Assembly (NCBI GenBank): GCA_025360005.1
Contig: JANYDA010000008.1
Location: 186,001-250,000, forward strand
DNA: 64,000 nucleotides
Direction of reading: 5' to 3'
Source of the DNA: Fibrobacteria bacterium
GTDB taxonomy: Bacteria; Fibrobacterota; Fibrobacteria; UBA11236
Positions 61,013 to 64,000 of the stretch are shown one piece after another. The position numbers were made by a program, and so were the translations under genes. The first letter of the stretch is position 1; each line of letters begins with the position of its first letter. Under the pieces are notes generated by a model. It saw only the letters and a program-made list of their open reading frames with translations, was not told where the DNA came from and ran no database searches.

Positions 61013-63823
61013 TTACGGCAGGGCGCTGGACGGGCCGCGGCAAGCGAAGCCGCCGCCTTCGATCAGTTTGCGGGCGGCGGTATCTTCCAGGGGCCGGGAG
61101 AAATAATACCCCTGGCCATACGCGCAATCCAAACCGTGCAAAAGGGCCCATTGGCCCGCCGTCTCGATGCCTTCCGCCACCACGTCCATCCCCAAGTTCT
61201 TGGCCAGGGAGTTGATCACCTTCACTATCTCCGCGTCCTTGTCCCCGGTTTCCAGCTTGGACACGAAGGAGCGATCGATCTTGAGGTTGTGGAAAGGGAA
61301 ACGGTGCAGGTAGCTTAGGGACGAATACCCGGTCCCGAAATCGTCCAAGCTCAGGTGGATGCCAAGATCCCGCAGGCTGGTGAGGATGGCGGCGGCCTTT
61401 TCCGGGTTCTCCATGATGGCGCTCTCCGTCACTTCCAGTTTCAATGAGGACGGGGCCAATCCCGACTCCGAGAGAATGGCCTGGATCTGGCGCACCAGAT
61501 CCGTGTCCTGCAATTGCTTTCCGGAGAGGTTCACGCTCATGGTAAGGTTGCGGCCGTCCTGGAAAACCCTCTGCCATTCAACCAACTGCTTGCACGATTG
61601 CCAAAGCACCCAGCGCCCGATGGGGATGATGAGGCCGGTATCTTCCGCCAAGGGGATGAAATCCATGGGCGGGACCATGCCCAGGGTGGGATGCGCCCAG
61701 CGGATCAAGGCTTCGAAGCCCATCAGGGAGCTGTCTTCCAGGGATACGATGGGCTGGTAGTGCAGGCGGAATTCCATCCGCTCCAGCGCTTTGCGGAGAT
61801 CGGTCTCCAGCGTCATCATCTGCACGGCCTTGGCGTGCATGGAAACGTCGAACACCTCGTATCGGCCCTTGCCGGCGGCCTTGGCGCGGTGCATGGCCGT
61901 ATCCGCGTCGCGCAGCAACTCTTCCGGGCCGGGCGTCTGGGCGCCGCCCACGGCGATGCCGATGCTGGCGGCCGCGTAGACTTCCGTGCCCTCCAGATCG
62001 AATCCCGTCCCCAGCACTTCCTGAAGGCGTTCGGCCAGGATGGTGGCATGGTTGAAGTCGCGCAGGTCTTCCACCAGTATACAGAACTCGTCGCCGTCCA
62101 GGCGGGCCAGGGTGGTCCCCGGCGGCACGAACGTTTCCAGGCGCCGCGCGAATGCGACCAGCATGCGATCGCCTTGCAGGTGGCCCATGCTGTCGTTGAT
62201 CATCTTGAAGCGATCCAGATCCAAAACCAGCACCGCGCTCATGATCCCGGGCTTGCGGCGGGCGCGCTCCAGCGATCGGCCCAGGCGCTCGATCAGCAAG
62301 GTGCGGTTGGGCAGGCCGGTGAGGGAATCGTGCAGGGCGCCGTGGATCAGCTGATCCTCCAGGCGCTTGCGCTGGGTCACGTCCATTACGGTGCCTTCGA
62401 AATAATCCAGACTCCCGTCCGCCTTGAGAACCGCGCGTGCGTTCTCGGAAATGAGGATTACGGCGCCGTCCCTGCGGCGTACTTGCGATTCGAATTCCGT
62501 TACGCGCCCGCGCTCGCGCAGGATGCGCACGAATTCTCCGCGCCGCTCCGGATCCACGTACAAGTCGACGGCGATATCTTTGACCCCGTGCAGGACCTTG
62601 CGGGGATCGGAATATCCCAGGATGCGCGCCAAAGCGGGATTGACTCCCAGGAAGCGTCCGTCCGGCGTGGATTGGAAAATCCCCTCCACCGCGTTCTCGA
62701 AGATGTTGAGGTAACGGGCCTTGGCTTCGCTGAGGGCCTGATCGGCCTTCTTCCGCTCCAGCGCATTGACGAATATCTCGCCCGCCATGCGCAGCACCTG
62801 GATGTTTTCCTCGGACCAATTCTTCTCGCGTTTGACGGAATCGAACCCCAGGTAGCCGCGCAAGGTCCCGCGATGGACCATGGGTACTATGGCCAGGGAT
62901 TTGATGCCCTCGCGCTCGAACTCGGCCATCTCGGCGGACGCCTGGGGCGGGAGATCGGCGACCCTGGGAATATGCAGGGTCTGGAGCGCGCGGATCCGTT
63001 CCATGAACCATGGGTAGCGGCTTACGTTGATGGCTTTCAGGTTTTCGATTTGCGCGTCCACCCCGCGCGAGCACCATTCATGGGTGTTGTCCACCTTGGC
63101 CCTGTCCGGCGAGAACAGGAAGATGTAGCTGCGATCCACCTCGGCGAATTCGCCCAGCGCATGCAAAGCGTAGTTGATGCCCATATCGATGCGATCGCTG
63201 GACAGATGGATGAAATGCGCGGAGATGGTGGTGATGAGGTTCTCGAAGCGGATCCGGTATTGGAGTTCCTCGCGGGCCCGGCGGTGCCTTTCTTCGTTCT
63301 GCCGGAGGGCGGCCTCCGAATTCCGGCGCACGGAAAGGTCCCTGATCAGGGTCAGCCTCAGTCCGCCCGCGTCCGCGGCGAAAGCCCCCTGGGTAAGTTC
63401 CACGGGCACCCGGGAGCCGTCCTTGCGGATCGCGTTCGCTTCCCGCGCTTGAGTAACAAGTATGTTACCCTGGAAGGGGAATGGCCACCCGCCCTCCGCC
63501 AACATGGAGGCATCCCGCCCCAGCACTTCCGATCGGGCATAGCCGAAAAGGGCTGCCGCGCCGTCGTTCCAGAAGCGGATGAGGCCGGCGCCATCGCTTA
63601 CGAGCATGCCTTCCTGCGAGGATTGGAACAGGCTCCATACGTCCGGGACCATGGCATCGCTCGTCGCTATGTCCGCGCCCTTATCGGATCCCTCCGATCC
63701 CGCCGGTCCCGGCCGCCAATCGTCCCGGGCCGCACGCACAACCGCATCCGGCTCCGGGGCCGCCTGCGTCTCCGGCGGCTTTTTCGCCAAACTCTTCTTC
63801 ACTGCATTTCCGTTCCGGGTCAT
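61013..63823 (-). CDS. PAS-GAF-GGDEF-EAL cyclic-di-GMP protein
   Basis: This 936-residue protein has PAS (about 55-170), GAF (about 200-350), a second PAS (about 375-490), GGDEF (about 505-665) and EAL (about 680-925) domains. The GGDEF site reads LARLDGDEFCI (DGDEF variant). The EAL side retains FEALIRW, NLSGKQLQ, LEVTESAIM and DDFGTGYSSLSYL, with KIDRSFV, so phosphodiesterase activity is likely. GGAG precedes the ATG. It may act on PilZ or MshEN targets encoded here. Confidence 0.88.
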   Translation of the reverse strand: MTRNGNAVKKSLAKKPPETQAAPEPDAVVRAARDDWRPGPAGSEGSDKGADIATSDAMVPDVWSLFQSSQEGMLVSDGAGLIRFWNDGAAALFGYARSEVLGRDASMLAEGGWPFPFQGNILVTQAREANAIRKDGSRVPVELTQGAFAADAGGLRLTLIRDLSVRRNSEAALRQNEERHRRAREELQYRIRFENLITTISAHFIHLSSDRIDMGINYALHALGEFAEVDRSYIFLFSPDRAKVDNTHEWCSRGVDAQIENLKAINVSRYPWFMERIRALQTLHIPRVADLPPQASAEMAEFEREGIKSLAIVPMVHRGTLRGYLGFDSVKREKNWSEENIQVLRMAGEIFVNALERKKADQALSEAKARYLNIFENAVEGIFQSTPDGRFLGVNPALARILGYSDPRKVLHGVKDIAVDLYVDPERRGEFVRILRERGRVTEFESQVRRRDGAVILISENARAVLKADGSLDYFEGTVMDVTQRKRLEDQLIHGALHDSLTGLPNRTLLIERLGRSLERARRKPGIMSAVLVLDLDRFKMINDSMGHLQGDRMLVAFARRLETFVPPGTTLARLDGDEFCILVEDLRDFNHATILAERLQEVLGTGFDLEGTEVYAAASIGIAVGGAQTPGPEELLRDADTAMHRAKAAGKGRYEVFDVSMHAKAVQMMTLETDLRKALERMEFRLHYQPIVSLEDSSLMGFEALIRWAHPTLGMVPPMDFIPLAEDTGLIIPIGRWVLWQSCKQLVEWQRVFQDGRNLTMSVNLSGKQLQDTDLVRQIQAILSESGLAPSSLKLEVTESAIMENPEKAAAILTSLRDLGIHLSLDDFGTGYSSLSYLHRFPFHNLKIDRSFVSKLETGDKDAEIVKVINSLAKNLGMDVVAEGIETAGQWALLHGLDCAYGQGYYFSRPLEDTAARKLIEGGGFACRGPSSALP

Positions 63824-63950
63824 AGCGGACCAGCTCCACCCATAGCCTGCCCAGTCCGCAACCCGCGTAGGACAGAGGATTACCAGAAACTATATGGGCC
63901 GGAGCGGCTTCCCCGCAACATGGCATCCCCATCGCGGCCGGAAATATATC

Positions 63951-63973
63951 GGGCGGCCCCGTAAGGGCCGCCC
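63951..63973. terminator. Hairpin in the end gap
   Basis: GGGCGGCCC (63951-63959) and GGGCCGCCC (63965-63973) form a perfect 9-bp stem around CGTAA. No T tract follows, and the partner gene is outside the window. Confidence 0.4.
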
Positions 63974-64000
63974 TACTTGGCCTTAAGAATGCCTAAGACC

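Noticed and set aside
61514-63964. 816-residue plus-strand open frame
   Set aside because: Antisense to the GGDEF-EAL gene, whose domains are unmistakable.
1-64000. CRISPR arrays, tRNA or rRNA genes
   Set aside because: Reading both strands I found no regularly spaced repeats, no cas genes and no tRNA-like arms or rRNA stretches. A tRNAscan or Infernal run would be needed to exclude them fully.

Overview
The window is a GC-rich, gene-dense chromosomal segment from a diderm bacterium, most likely a member of the Fibrobacterota. The strongest taxonomic hint is the 960-residue lipoprotein at 10743-13625. Its order of sulfatase-modifying-factor-like, propeller-like and SGNH-like domains matches my recollection of the Fibrobacter paralogous family TIGR02171. 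Several exported enzymes end in a short beta-rich tail like the type IX secretion sorting tails proposed for this phylum. An outer membrane with LPS is shown by kdsB, lptD, a secretin and a TonB-dependent receptor. No rRNA, tRNA or CRISPR array was seen.

Layout. 1-3581 (minus strand) is a housekeeping run: gatC, kdsB (CMP-Kdo synthesis), pyrG (the CTP it uses) and a response regulator cut by the window edge. 3791-8600 holds exported enzymes: a metallophosphoesterase, a frameshifted membrane-protein remnant, a GSDH-type sugar dehydrogenase and an SMP-30-type lactonase. 8601-9914 is an AT-rich island with two decayed BrnT-type toxin-antitoxin modules; only one antitoxin is intact. 9915-17260 carries proC, the large lipoprotein with a smaller partner, and a UvrD/PcrA helicase. 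17261-17784 is a non-coding, repeat-rich gap. 17785-25368 holds a rhamnogalacturonan-acetylesterase-like enzyme, a DUF2277 protein, a TonB receptor with a partner surface protein, and a secreted protein.

25340-28242 is a tight plus-strand operon of Nudix hydrolase, inward-rectifier-type K+ channel, guanine-deaminase-like enzyme and exported protein, followed by a ferritin-like gene. 28982-42864 holds type IV pilus or type II secretion genes in two blocks (pilB; pilM-N-O-P-like-Q) together with thiL, a PEGA protein, an ABC ATPase and a PilZ protein. 43065-50504 (plus) carries an HDOD protein, an orphan FliN/SpoA protein, lptD, maf, a RodZ-like gene and hisB. 50543-55096 (minus) is a complete bacillithiol set (bshA, bshB1, bshC) with a methyltransferase. 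55243-63823 includes bioA, a fused pabAB, a PAP2 phosphatase and a large GGDEF-EAL protein.

Possible cooperation. PilZ, HDOD, GGDEF-EAL and two receiver-type proteins lie in the same 64 kb as the pilus genes, so cyclic-di-GMP control of pili or secretion is plausible. The most unusual items are the AMIN-SH3-PilP fusion, the orphan FliN-like gene, the decayed toxin-antitoxin island, two large nested inverted repeats in gaps upstream of pcrA and pilM, and the Nudix-K+ channel-deaminase operon. All domain assignments were made by eye without database searches.
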